64,000 bases of DNA from Larus michahellis (lineage: Eukaryota > Chordata > Aves > Charadriiformes > Laridae). Positions 1-13,000 of the stretch are shown in pieces. How positions within the stretch are numbered: position 1 is the stretch's first letter; each line of letters opens with the position of its first letter. The notes beneath the pieces are model-generated. The model had not been told where the DNA came from and did no database searches. It was given only the letters and a program-made list of their open reading frames with translations. The translations under genes were made by a program, and so were the position numbers. The stretch spans positions 4,052,501-4,116,500 of the forward strand of contig NC_133910.1 of the NCBI RefSeq assembly GCF_964199755.1. The letters run 5' to 3'.

Positions 1-960
1 AGGGCAGGGTTTTATTTACCACCAACATGCGCTGAAGGTAGATGCCATCAGTAATGGGCTGGCCTAGGGGCCTTTTCCCAAATCTCTGCAATTCCCAGTT
101 CCCTCTAACAGGCAGGACAGCCAGCTGTCCTCAGTGTCAGAGACAACCAGTTGACGTTGGGTTGAGAAAAGAGGGGCCCCATCAAATGCAAGGGCGAAAC
201 AGGCCCCTTTTCCACCACCTTCCCGCAAATTGAGTGCTGGGCTCTGGTTTTGTCAAAGCCAAATTTGGGCTGGAGGAGAGACCCAGGCTGGCTGAGGTTT
301 TGCAGAGTCGCACCCTTGGCTTGGAGTCAGAGCAGTCGCAGTCTGTCCCCCCCCAGCAGACACACCGGGACCGGCTTTTTGCTTCTCTCTTAACCCACAG
401 GCCAACCTGAAAACCAAACTCTGTTCACGGAAGGAAGGCTGAACATTTTCTCTAAGCCCTGGCTCTCCCTGTCCCATAACTCTGCCTACCAGCGCTCCCC
501 GGCATGGTGAATCCAGCCTCTTGATTGACTGGTTTGGGGGGGTGAGAAGGGGAAGCATCCCTCCACCCCCGCAAAGAGCCACCCCAACCCGCGCCCTCCC
601 TGCACCCTCTCCACCCCGAGCGGAGACATCAATCATTCCCCGCGGGGACTGCGGCCGCCGGCCGTCCCTGCAGCGAGGAGGAGACGTTGGGCGCTGAAAC
701 ACAGCAACGGAAGCGGAGAAACCTTTCGATTTACCCACCTCTTTATTTTGGTTTTGTTTTCCTGAGAAATCTGATTAACCGGATCTCTGTTTTCTTGTCT
801 GCTTTCCCTTTTCTCTCCTCCTTTTCATTTGCTCCATTGTGTTGCCTTTTTGCCCCATCCCCTCTCCTTTCCCACCCTCGCCCCTCCCCAACCTTCCCCA
901 ACCTGGTCTGGTTTGATTTCTGTGTCCTCTTGCTTTTGCCTCCCTCCCTTTGACTCCAAG
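1..960 (+). other. CACNA1B: CACNA1B intron, 3' part (upstream exon outside window)
   Basis: I find no coding match to the preceding CaV2.2 segment (the EF-hand region ending in ...DPAAC) here, so the upstream exon lies before position 1. A long C/T-rich stretch at about 770-955 leads into the AAG acceptor at 958-960. Otherwise this is unique DNA with short poly-C runs near 345 and 535. Confidence 0.8.
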
Positions 961-1057
961 CGGGCGCATCAGTTACACAGACATGTATGAGATGCTGAGA
1001 CACATGTCCCCACCTCTAGGCCTTGGAAAGAAATGCCCTGCTCGCGTTGCCTATAAG
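961..1057 (+). CDS. CACNA1B: CACNA1B exon: end of EF-hand/start of pre-IQ region
   Basis: This 97-nt exon follows an AAG acceptor and ends before GTAGAC. Its first base completes a codon begun upstream (phase 2 entry), followed by 32 full codons. It reads [20 protein letters not shown] then [12 protein letters not shown], a near match to the CaV2 family just after the EF-hand. The family uses this stretch, with the following exon, as part of the pre-IQ helix that supports calmodulin regulation. It is unusually isolated: the next exon is 10 kb away. Confidence 0.95.
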
Positions 1058-4000
1058 GTAGACCAACCCCCCTTAGAAACTCCTGCCAAACCACCAGCTT
1101 TTTTGTGCCGTGGCTGAAGCGGGTGCCGGTTTTCTGTGACATTAGTGTTGTTCTCCTGGACTTTTCTGGTGCTTTCTCCAAGCAGAGTGGATTTTGGATC
1201 TTCTGCCTTTTTTTTTTTTTTAAATTTTTTTTTTATTTTGTAATCTTTTTCTGGTCTTTGAAACTATGGCACATCAGTTTGTCTTTCTAACTATGTCTCC
1301 GCTTTCTCTATCAGTGTTTCTCTCTCTCCTCTCTCATTCTGCTTCCATTTAGGCTAATTTGGGGAGGGAGGGTGCTAATGAGCAAATTACCCCACCAGTA
1401 GGATCCCCATTTATCTTCCTAGAGCTCTTTGACTATCCATTCTCACTAGCCCTTCAGTAGTATGCTGTTTTTTCCCCTTCTTAATTAGATTGGAGTAATT
1501 AGAGTAGGCAGTACTGTAGGAGTTAGCAAGCTATTAAACACAGGCAACACCAGAAGGGCTCCTTAAATACCCTCGTGAAAGAAATTATTTTAACAGCAAA
1601 CGTTTAAGACGGTAAGATGAAGAAATCACTCGAACTTATTGTTTATTCTGAAAAACTTTTAAATTGAGACACACACACACAAAAAATACATTCTGTCCCC
1701 CATGCTGCTAGCTGCTGCCTTTCAGACGCTGCCTGGATGAAGACAGTGGAACCTGGGTAGAGACAGAGTCGAAATTAGGAAGCAGACCCCAATTCCTCCA
1801 GGGAAAGCCACTCTGCTCTCCCGACAGCTCGTGGGACGCTTAGAAATTTGCATTTTGACCCCCCCAGGTTTTGGAGGGAGAGTTTTGCCGTCAGCGTTGA
1901 GCATTGGTGTAATTGAGCATCCGTCAAACCCAACAGGGGTTGGTTGCTTTTTTTTGCTGTTGACCTCATTTCAGCCACCACCAGGCCTAATTACTGCCCC
2001 CCGCTGTGCTTGGTGCAATGGATCCAGATCGCAACATCCCCTCCCGTAGCGCCTGTTTTTTCGCTGGGGCCGTATCAAAGCAAGATCTTGCAAAGAGACT
2101 CGAGCTAAACCCAAACCTGGGCTTGCCTTTATGTCGGGCAATTAGCGGCAAGAAGAGGTTCAGGTACGGCTTTCTACAACGTCCTGCCTCAGCGTGTTAG
2201 GATTTAAAAGAAAAAGGAAATTAAACATAACCATAAAGCTAGCCAGTTAGATGTCTTCTCTCTATTCCTTTTGATTTGTTTTTGGCTACTTTGGTAGCTG
2301 CTTTAAAAGAGCATCTCTATTACGAGCAATTCATACCCACCACACCGTAACTAAGCTCCGGGAACCCAGCTATGTCAAAATGCCAGGTCTCAGCTACATC
2401 AGATGAGTGGGTAGATAAACATCTCTATGGAGGTACCAATTACACCCAGAAACCCAATGCTTTTAAAGCACTCAATGTCTCCTTGTAGCACCTGCGAGTT
2501 TCCATTGACTTCAAACGGAGCTGTGTCCTGCTGAAAGCCTGGCAGTGGGTGTTTGCAGCTGGGCAACCAGCTCTGCTCCGTGGGCACACGTGCATGCTAG
2601 AAGCATAAAGTTCTCCCTTCCCCCCTCCCCCCCCCCCCCCCCCAAATCTTGTACATTTAAAGAAGGAAGAAAATAAAAGGGGATAAAAAAGAGATTATGC
2701 GTTAAAATAGGCGTTTTAAACCAGCCTTTTGGCATCTCTGTGCTTGCGCTCAACTCTTGCGACAGAGGCACTGCAGATGGGCCTTCCCTTCTCTGTCTTT
2801 TCCCCGCGAGTTAGCTGGTATCTTGTTTTATTTGCCTTTACAGAACAAATCCACAGCACTTAGGTACATAGGAATAGCTTCTCTTTTAAATACAGACTCC
2901 TGATTTTTTTTTTAAAGTTGTCTTTATTTTTTACCCTTCTATGAAGAAACCCCTACAAGGTGTCTGTGTGTGACTGAACCATAAGTAGAGATGGGTTCAA
3001 GTCAAAATGCCCCAACCTAGAGTGAACACCAGATTTCTCTGAGTTTGGAGGTGACCAGGTTTATTTTGCATGTTATCAAAGAGCCCCGAACTACAGAAAT
3101 AAGGATTTAAGACCAGATCTGAGTTTTTCCCAGGGCGTAAGGCTGCAGCTTGGGCTGACCCCAGTCCCAACTATGGCTGCTGACAAAACTCAGCCATCAC
3201 GGGGAGGCAGCACCATGTTTTGCTCCCTCCCTCCCTCCGCCGCGTCTCCGTGCAGCGCTAGGAGCAGCACGGCCATGGAGACAGGTTGGTGCTGAGCACC
3301 TTCCCCCAGACAACAGCTGCGTGTGGGTCTCAGCATCCCCCTGCCCTACACCTGCCGGGTGTCCCCCCAACCAGTGTCATTCCTGCCGTCCCCCCACTGT
3401 CAATGGAAGCCTCGGGGAGGCCGGTGCAGCCCACCCAGCCTCGCACGCCTCCGTGCAGAGCCAGCCTGAAGGGGGACAACGGCCCCCTCATCCCGCAGCC
3501 GTAGCTCAGTCAGTGCCGACAGCAGCCGGGGCTTTGTCTCTGCACTATTTCTGCTCTCTCCCTTTGAACCAAAAGATGTTTTAAAAACCTTACCGTTCTG
3601 TCCGGCAAAAGCTCTTTTGCCCCACACATCCACCCTTTTTCTTTCCATATATATATATATATATTTTCCCAGTCCTCTCTATTTGCAACCGTTTTGCGTG
3701 TTTTCCCCCTGTCTTTGTCTGTGTTGCCTTCTCGGTGTGTGCACGCCGTTGTTTCGTTTGGATTCTTTTTCCCCTCTTTGCAGCCTCCTCGGCTGCTGTC
3801 CTTCCTCTCTGCTGTTTTCTGGTCCCCCTCTCTCAATGGTTCTCCTTGGTGGCCGTGACCAGCCTCTGCAGTTCCGCGCGCGTGGCTCGCTGCTTGCCCG
3901 GGGGGTGCATGCCTGGGATGCTCCGGCACCGGGAGAGCTCTATCCTGCACTGGGTAGGGGGGATGAGGAAAGGGTGAAGAAAATGAATTTTTAAATCTTT

Positions 4001-7000
4001 TCTACCCAGTCAGATGAAAAGAGGGAAGAAAACCACTTTGGCTTCACTCTGGTGTCTTGAGATTGGGTCGCTGGTCCATTTTCAGATGAGGATGGTGTTT
4101 TTTCACTCTGTCTACAGTCTGTATCGAGACTTGGAGGCCCCTTAGATAGAATGAGCTTGTCCATAGCGAAGGGTCCTGGGGTTTCATATGTAATTCAGGA
4201 GTAGTAGTAAGGGCAGAGTGGCAGCCAGGTCTGCCGTCACCTGGAATCAGTCTGTCCTTTGCACCGCAGAGCTTTGTGTGCATCTTTAGAGAAAACGGGA
4301 GAAGGAAATAGGAAATGCCCACGATGCTGTTAAATCTCGGTCTGGCCCTACAATGCCACCAAGATGTCTTGCTGATATCTGCAAGAGCAGGGTTGGAGGA
4401 GGGTTTATTTCAGAGCCTGGGGGTGTGATTCTTAGGAACGGTGTGGTGCTAGGAGAGGCGATAACCCAAGGCTTTCCCCACTGCTCTTCAGAGTCATCTC
4501 TTGGGGACAGGAGAAGGCAGCATCGCCAGCGGGCACATAGAATCATAGAATGTGTTGGGTTGGAAGGGACCTCTAAAGGCCATCTAGTCCAACCCCCCTG
4601 CAGTCAGCAGGGACATCTTGAACTAGATCAGGTTGCTCAGAGCCTCATCCAGCCTGGCCTTGAATGTCTCCAGGGATGGGGCCTCCACCCCCTCCCTGGG
4701 CAACCTGGGCCAGTGTCTCACCACCCTCCGTGTAAAGAACTTCTCCCTCATGGCTAATCTAACCCTGCCCTGCTCTAGTTTAAACCATTGCCCCTCGTCC
4801 TATTGCTACACGCCCTTGCAAACAGCCCCTCCCCAGCTTTCCTGTAGGCCCCCTTCAGGGACTGGAAGGGGCTCTAAGTTCTCCCCGGCGCCTTCTCTTC
4901 TCCAGGCTGAACCCCCCCAGCTCTCTCAGCCTGTCCTCACAGCAGAGGGGCTCCAGCCCACGGATCATCTTTGTGGCCCTCCTCTGGCCCCGCTCCAACA
5001 GGTCCATGTCCTTCTTGTGCTGAGGGCTCCAGAGCTGGACACAGTCTGTCCAAGTCTAGCTCCAGGAGAAGCCCTGCATGAGCTCTGCAGGGCGGCGCTG
5101 GGAGCTGGAGGAGGCTCTTGACTTGTTTTTGTGGTTCTGTGGGTGCTGTCAAGCACAGCTTTGCACACCCTATTTGAAGGGTGATTCATTGCAGGGATTA
5201 GGAGGGCTCTGACTCTCCCTTTAGCACCTCCTGACATGGCCAGGGCTCCTGGTTATGAGATGGCAGTTGATCTCGGAGCTGAGGTGACTCCCCATCTGCA
5301 CCTCACCTTGCCCATCACCGCCAGGTGGATTTTAACATCTGGATTAGGCCCCCTGAAGGCTAAACAAGGATTGGAGCGGTGCGTTTGCTAGCTGCCCAGC
5401 CTCGCTACCTCTTCTGCATAGAGCTAGCACCATGCTTTGCTTTTGCTGGAGAAGGATTGCCCCTCGGGAGGTAGGGTGCCCACTCCATGCAGCAGGTCTG
5501 GTTGTCTGCCAGAGACACAGCCCACATTTTGGGACACAGACCTTGCTCCTCTGTTGGCCATGGGAAGGAGAAAGGGCACGGCCAGCCTCTCTGAAGTCAA
5601 GAGAAGAGTTAAATGAGAGTAGAATAATTACAACTAGGTCGGGGTGAATTATTCATAGCAAATAATTTATTCACCAAACTCAGCCTCGTTTCCCACAAGC
5701 GACGCTCCATTGTCCCGAATTTATTCGCGTTTGGGGATTATTCCCAGAGCAGCCCGTGTCCCAGAGGCTGCTCGGGAGCTGCTGATGGGGGGGGCTCTTC
5801 ATAATTCAAATCCGTGGGGGTGCCCGCTAGCTTCCTGCCAGTTGTAGCTCGGCGTGCTCCGCTGCCTGCTGACGCTTGGACAAACGTGTCAGTGAATAAG
5901 ATTTACAGTGCAGATATTTCTGTTCCGTGCTCGCTTTCTGGGTCAGGCAGCAGGAGACCTCTGGCTCTCCTGAATTTCCAAACCCCCTTTCTCTAACACA
6001 TTCCCTGCCCATTCGGACGCTGCCCCAGAAGTTTCCAAGCAGAAGATCTGCAGAAAGCACATGCTGAAAAGGCACAAATTCTGCCAACTCTGCTCGACAC
6101 AAAGGTTTGGTTTCTCGTTAGCGGCGTCTTTGCTTACTTACAATTAAATCACTACTGGAAGCTGAGGGGTGTCTGCACCCCTCCTGGCCTCACAAGGAAC
6201 CGGAGCGAAAAGTGTTGCCTCCCTAACCCCGGCTGTAATCGGTTACTACCTCGTTATCTGCACAGAGTTAATTAGGAGACTCTAGAGACGGTGTTGCAGC
6301 TCCTGCCTCTGGGGCCTTCTCCTGCAGAAACATTAACGAGCTCCCCTCGCTCGCTGGGGAGGGGGGATGCCTCCGAAACCGCCTAATTAAAAACCGGAGC
6401 GGGGACTCCATCTGCTGCCGGCTGCTTTGCCTCAAAGCCTCTCGGAGGAAATTGGAGGCGAAGGGAGGAAGAGGAGCAGCACGGGGAGCAGGGAAGCCCT
6501 TTCCTGCCAGGTCTGGGCACCTGGGAGGGATTTTTACTTTTTCCCACCCCACCCCCCCCTGCTCCCCACTTATTAATTCGCCTGAACACCCCTTGTTTGT
6601 GGCTGGCAATTCCCAGGGCGCCCCAAATGATGGAAGCTTTTTTACTAGTGCGGGGAAGCATCGCGTCCCCTGCCATCTGCATCAGCAGGCGCGTGCACGT
6701 TTTCCTTCTGGGGTCTAGAAAGATGGAAAATTATCCAAATCAGATTTTTTTTTTTTTTTTCCTTTTTAAATCAGATTTTTACGTCGTATTCTAAAGCATG
6801 AGGAACTGGTAAGCTGTGGCCTTGAAGTGCAACTTCAGCCAGAAGAAACAGCAAAAATGCGGGGAAATGTTAATTTTACTTTAAACTGTGTACAGGCTAG
6901 ACAACTGGTTCAGGTTGTTTAACCATGTTGCTGCCCGCGCGGTATGAAAAACATTGAGGTTTTGGTTTTTTTTTTCTCTTCTAACCTGGTTAGGGATGAA

Positions 7001-10000
7001 AATCAAAAGTTCTTGATTAATTTTTCAAAGAGCGATTTTGAGTCAATCAGAATATTTGACTTTGAGCAATTTTACCAATTTCAGTTGGATTCCAGTTCCT
7101 TTTAAATGGGTCCTATAGAAACGTAAATGAATTAAAATACAGGTAAAATTAGAAAGATGCTTTTAATTGATTGAATTTTGTTGCTCTGCACATGTTGGTA
7201 GGAAATATTTTTACGTTCAAGATGTTTCATAATATTGGAGGGGAAAGGAAGATTTCTTTTTGTTTGCAGTTTCAGTCTTTCAGTTGCTTTTCTGGCTTTT
7301 TAGGAAAATTTTTAGGAAAACGCCCCAGACGACGTGGAGGGAAGTTGAGGGTCCTGGGGTGGCTGTGCCAGTATCTGGAGCCGGTATCTGGCTGACTCCT
7401 CGGCTCCCCGGGATGCCAGCGGGGACGCGGCGTGAGCGTGTCTCACCAACCTGCCTTGTCCCTTGCCTGCCCCACGCGGTGTGGTGGCAAAGCTATTTTG
7501 AATCAAAGATGAATCAATTCCCTCCTCCCAACTGCTTCATCTTCAGCAGGGGGTCTCACAGAAATGTAGTATATCTGTTTAAGTAATATATTTTCTCAAG
7601 TCAGGGGCTTCCAAGAAAGTAATTCTCACGGATGTCGGAGGGATCTAGGGTGGCTTGTAGCTGAGACCTGTTGGGCTTAGTTGCAGCAGGTTATAAGGTG
7701 CTTCTGTCCCCTTTTGTGGCCTTTTTTGGCTAAGAAATGAGCAGCTGCTCTGCCCTGGTGGGTGCAACTTGCAGCCCATTTGCAGTGTTTGCTCCTCAAA
7801 CTGGCTGCCGACAACCTGCCCCGGGGAAGGACCAACAACCTGCCCCAGGGAAGGACAGGGAGATACATCCCAGTTTGCCACCCCATAGAGAGGAGAAAGG
7901 GAGACCTAAAGGTGGCTGGGTTGACCTGTTTGACCAGTTTGCATACTGGGGTGGAAAAAAATGCTGTAGGCCAGGCAGCGCTGAGGGTAGCATCGGGAGG
8001 AGGGAAGGGACGTGGTCTGGGGAGGGACTCTTCCAAGTGGCCGTTCACAGCTCTCCTGCTCAGCGTTTGCATGTGAGTTTTGCTCAGCTGACCTTCCTGC
8101 AAGTGTGCAATTGTAATGTGCATTCTCTTGGACAAATCTCCTTTTAAATCCTTTGTCCATGACTAAAGTCTAGAAGGAAAGCCCTTCACGCAGCATTGCT
8201 GCGTATAGCTGAGATGTGGCCTGTGTTCTGCATCCATTCCCTTTGAGAATTTGTTCAGTTGGGGGCACCTGGGATGTCTCAGTTCCAAAATAGGGGGTTT
8301 TTTTTGGTACTAGTTTTTGTGAGGATAGAGCTCTCCTGGGAGGAATTATTTCTCATCTGCTTGTTCTTCACTCCCATGCATCTTCTTTCTCTCTCCATCC
8401 CTTAACTCCCTCTCCCACCAAACTGGGATTCAGTGGGACTCTGTAAATGGTAACTGTGGGCTCACGTGGTTATAATAATTTTGTTGTAACTTTTTGTGTG
8501 CTGAGAGCAGAAGTCTGAATTAAAATCCTGTTTCATTGGACGCAGGAGAACTGAAAAAATTGTTGTGGCGTTGCCAGCATTTGATACCGTCATTGAATTA
8601 TAGAGAGAGGAGAGTCTTGGCTTTGATTCCCCTATCTCTGAGGCTTGTCAGACATGGAAGATAAGATAACCTCTGGGCATGCTTTAGGAAAGCTCTTTGA
8701 GACTACAATGGTTTGTCTCAGACTTTAGGAGACAGGGTAGGTTGTTACATGAGTCTCTTGTCCCGAAGACATGCAATAAGATAAATAAGGAGGTCTCGGC
8801 TCCTCTGGATGTCAGCTCACTTCAGAAGCAGACATTTTGCACTGGACTGGTGCCCCGTGCCCTCCATCAGCACACGCATACCTTTCTCCTGGAGGGAATG
8901 TTTTCTCCTTGGCTGGCAGAAAGTACCAGGGATGGAGTCTGTCCTCTCTCAGGGCACCAGAACACCTAAGGCAGCTCCGTTCATGCCTCTGGGAAACTCC
9001 GTGTTGGAGATTTCTCTGAGCAGGGAGGCTAAGCCGGTGCTGGGAAAGGGATCCAAGTCTTCATACAGCAGTCTTGGCTTGGTTTTGGGTAGAGCGTAGG
9101 AGTAGGAGACAGGGCTTGCACTGAGCTCTCTCCCCCTCGCCTTGCCAGAGACCCCAGGCAGGTCCCTGCTTTCAGCTACACCACGTTTCCCTTCGCCACC
9201 AAAAAACTGCCCGTGAGCCGCCGTTCTTCTACCGTGGCATTTCCCTGGGTCAACGAGGACAGTGGCACCCCTGAGCCACTGCAATGGGGCATCTGAAGCG
9301 GGGATTGCACCAGCAAAGCTGCATCGCTTGAAAAATACTCACGGCCCTTGATGCTGTGTAGCGTTTCAGCGCGCAGAGCCAAAGCGGGACCCGGCCCCAT
9401 CTCTGCACTCTCTGCCGCGGCAATTTACTGCTCCGGAGGGTCTGCAGCCCGCTGCTGACGGCGCTTAAATTTCTTTAGCAGCGTGTTGGGCTGTTGTTAA
9501 ACAAAGAGAAGGCTTCTGTACAGCGATAGGGATCAAAATAACAGCCTAAGCCGCTTTCAGATGTGGATGAAATTCCCTCCCGAGCGAGGGGCCCAGGCCA
9601 AGCCAAGACTGGGTTTTCCAGGCTGCTGCCAGGCTCTGCCCAGATGGATTAATGCCCGGCCACTTCCTCGGGTTGCGTGTGCCCTCGGAGAGCGGAAACA
9701 CGGGGCTTGTCTGATATGGCAGCGGCCAAGGAAGTTTCTAAACAGCTTGTGAAAGCCAAGGCGCTGAGTGAGAAATCATTAGGTTGAGGAAGGAGAAGAA
9801 ATCCATCCTTTAAATGCATTGCTAAGGTTATCAGCAAGGCTTGGGCAGAGCTTCTCCCCGTCTGCATTTACATGCTCTGCTGCCAGCGGTGTTCAGGGAG
9901 CCCCAGCTTTCCAAAGCACTCTTGGGTGCTTCACTGCTTGCAAGAATGAAGAATTTGGCCCATCAGAGGTGGTCCTGGCTGGTGATGGGGAAGGAGTTGC

Positions 10001-13000
10001 TACCAGGTCTGAAGGTCTTGGAAGATACTGATCCTGAGGGATTATTGCACGTTTGGACTGAAAGAACGTAGTTGGGGGAAATTGCAGTCCTGCTCATGTC
10101 AATTCAGCCTCTCCCGCTGTGGGTAAGGTCCGGATGGAGCCGTGTAGCTCTTTGACTGGAAGGAAAGGGGGGCACCTTCAGAGCTCCTGGGATACCCACA
10201 GGGAAAGGAGGTAAGAGACAGAACCCAAGTGTCTCCAATAAAAAGGATATTGCTCACCTTTGCCTGTTAGCAGCTGGACCCAAACTGCCCGAGTCCTTGA
10301 GCCCCACCTCAGGGCTCACCAGCCTTATTTTCCGGAGTGCTTCAGGCTGTGTACAAAGCACATCATCACGGGACCGCTCCAGAGGCTGCGGAGCTCCTGT
10401 ACAAAGTACTCGCGTGCCTCCTGTTGTCATTGCCACCAAAAGTGCCTTCCTCACATCCCACTCACTGGCAAGGCCACCTGCACAGCTGGAAGAGGCCCAG
10501 TCACTTTCTGGATGGAGCCACATCCTCAGATGGTGGATGTAAATCGTCTTACTCCATCCAATGGTGCCAGGACCTGTTTGTTGCTGTTGCCCCTGTTGTA
10601 GAACCAGAATGCAGGTGAGGGTAACTGATGTAGGGATGGATGGTGGAGGTGGCTTTGTGGTTTATATCTCCTGAGCATGGTGCTTTGGCAGGGGTGACGG
10701 GCACCAGCCACGTGCCTGGAGGCTGCAGACATAGTTGGAGACGGTCAGGAGTAGGGTACTGGGCTCTGAAATGGGATGAGAGCATCCAAACTGACTTTTT
10801 GGGAAGAATTCTCTTCCAAGGATTGCAGTACAAATGCTGGCAAATCAATTGTTTAACCGTCAAAGCCACCGTTACAGCTCAGACCTGCTCCTGAGAGGGA
10901 GTTGACGTCTATACGGAGAAGATGGGTTTTAGCTCGGCGCACAAAAGGTGAACACACGTTTGTAACGTGGCTATTTCTAAGGGCTCGCAGGGGGGGAGGG
11001 AGGGGAGGGGGGAGGAATCCCGACCTGCGCTCACAGCCACTGCCTTTCTCTCTCCAGCGCCTGGTGCGGATGAACATGCCGATCTCACCCGAAGATTTAA
11101 CCGTCCACTTCACGTCCACGCTGATGGCCTTGATCCGCACCGCCCTAGAAATCAAACTCGCCTCAGGTGAGGGGGAGGTGATGTCTGACAGCACGTGTGG
11201 GCTCAAACCCCAACTTCTCTGTTGGCTTGGTGTCCTCTTTAAACCACCGAAATCCTGCCCCAGGTGGAAATCCCGTTTTCCTATTGCCTGCATGCCCTCT
11301 GCCAGCACCCGAGGACAAGGGGCCCTCAAGGACAGGCAACAGAGAGGGGTCCTGAGCATCACTCTGCCTTTGGGGTGGCCGCATCCCAGCATACCTGCCG
11401 ATGGGATGTGGAGAGCTCTGGCCATCCCAGTCGGGAGCTCTCAGAGAAGCCCTGTGCGTGCTCGTTGCCGTAGGACAGAAATGAGAGTTTCCATATCTCT
11501 TTTCTAAACTCTTCCAGCACGAGGCAAAACCAGCCCTTCCTCTCCAATCACTTTCTGCTGGCAGCAAGGCAGTGACTCCAAGTGCCACGAACCGCATTCC
11601 ACCTTGAGATAAAACTTAATTATTTAAGTGTTTAATCAGGCATTTGCTTGACTTTCCAATTAAACATTGCGATGTAATAAAATACACTGGCCTTTTCTCT
11701 GGGTCGTTACACTATTTAATCAGGCTGGCTGGGGTCAGAATCCAGGCAAGACTGGCCAAAGCTCTTTTATACCTAATTTAAAAGCTAATAGGAGGTAACA
11801 ATGCTCTTACGAGCAAAGGGCAGGGCAGGGTTAGGATGTTGTGCTTTTCCTAAGCTGTTTTAGGCCGACCATTTAACCTATCCGTATTAATTACCTCCCT
11901 CATATGTTGGTTAAACTTTGTCTTTGAGGCTTTGAGTAAGCACTGCTGGAAGAAGACAACCTTTTGCGCTCACTGGGACTCCCCTGGGGAGTGACACCGA
12001 GTATCGGACACTCATTTCGAAGGATGAATTTAGGACTGCCTGGGATTTTTAAGGGACAGCCCCTTATTTTAGTAATAACCTCTAGATAAGGACGCTGGGA
12101 GTTTGTATCATTTTAGGCTTCTGGTTTCCTGTCAGCGATGGTAATTCCGACCATTCGATTTTCAACTGCAAATGGCTCCCCCTGCCCTTTTCTTTGGCCC
12201 CCCACTGGGAGGGAACCAGAGAAGAGCTCAACTGATAGCGCTGGATTCTTTCGAGGGTTTATATCTGCCTGTGGGTTGTGAGGTTTTGACCTGTTTTGTT
12301 GTTATGTGCTTCGTTTGAATAGGTTTTGTGTGCTACATTTAATTGAGCCTTTGGTGGGACTAACAGGCCTTTAATAAACCCTCCCTAATGAGTTTCCGTG
12401 TGGGAATTCAAACCACCATGTAGCAGAGTACCCGGAGCCTCCCCCCATTACTTTTCTCTTAGAAAAATAATCTTTGTCATTCAGATGAACTACTTAATTG
12501 CCTACTGTGCGGTGCATTCATTTGGGAGCTGGCCTGTTGGCTTACGTGTACTTTAATCACTTTCCCCTTGTGTATTAAGACCTCGCTTTGGCCATTTGAA
12601 TAATGCCGCTGTGTTCAGCTCTTTCTGTTTTACCCTGAGATATAGCTGCTGATACAGAACAGCGCGCTTATGTCTCATTGCCAAAGGCTTTGGGAAGAGT
12701 TGGTGATGGAGAGGGTTTATAATCAATCGTGGCGTTGCTCGCAGGCCAGCACCTCAGGCCAGGTCCTTGGCATCACACGTTGGAGATGCCGTTTCTTCCT
12801 GTTGACATTGTCCAGCATCCCAAAACCCAGGCACCCGCGGTTAGGTAGAATGAGCCTGAGCTGAAGTTGAAGCCCCAAGTAACAGCAGAGGGTCAGGGGG
12901 TTGAAGCGATGATGGTCCTCGTGGTTCACACCCTTTAGTCATGGAGGAGGTCACCGATTCCCTTTGCAACATCTGCCACGGCTGGCGCGGGCTTGCCGTT

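Larger units (their letters stand above)
1058..11057 (+). other. CACNA1B: CACNA1B 10-kb intron
   Basis: No coding exon was recognised in this intron. It holds T-rich tracts just after the donor (1208-1245), a short CA repeat (1672-1681), a C-tract (about 2620-2643), a TA repeat (3649-3663), a minus-strand CR1 (4537-5050) and a 24-nt tandem duplication (7811-7858). Two AT-rich blocks containing ATTA/TAAT cores (about 1360-1660 and 5630-5760) contrast with the surrounding GC level and could be conserved non-coding elements, though this is not shown. Confidence 0.8.

Noticed and set aside
3510..3994. Overlapping open frames on both strands in the large intron
   Set aside because: They are low-complexity serine/leucine or basic translations of pyrimidine-rich DNA, with no domain and no splice evidence.
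10902..11507. A 201-codon plus-strand frame read as one gene
   Set aside because: Only 11058-11166 is conserved. The flanks are intron read through past the AG acceptor and GTGAGG donor.
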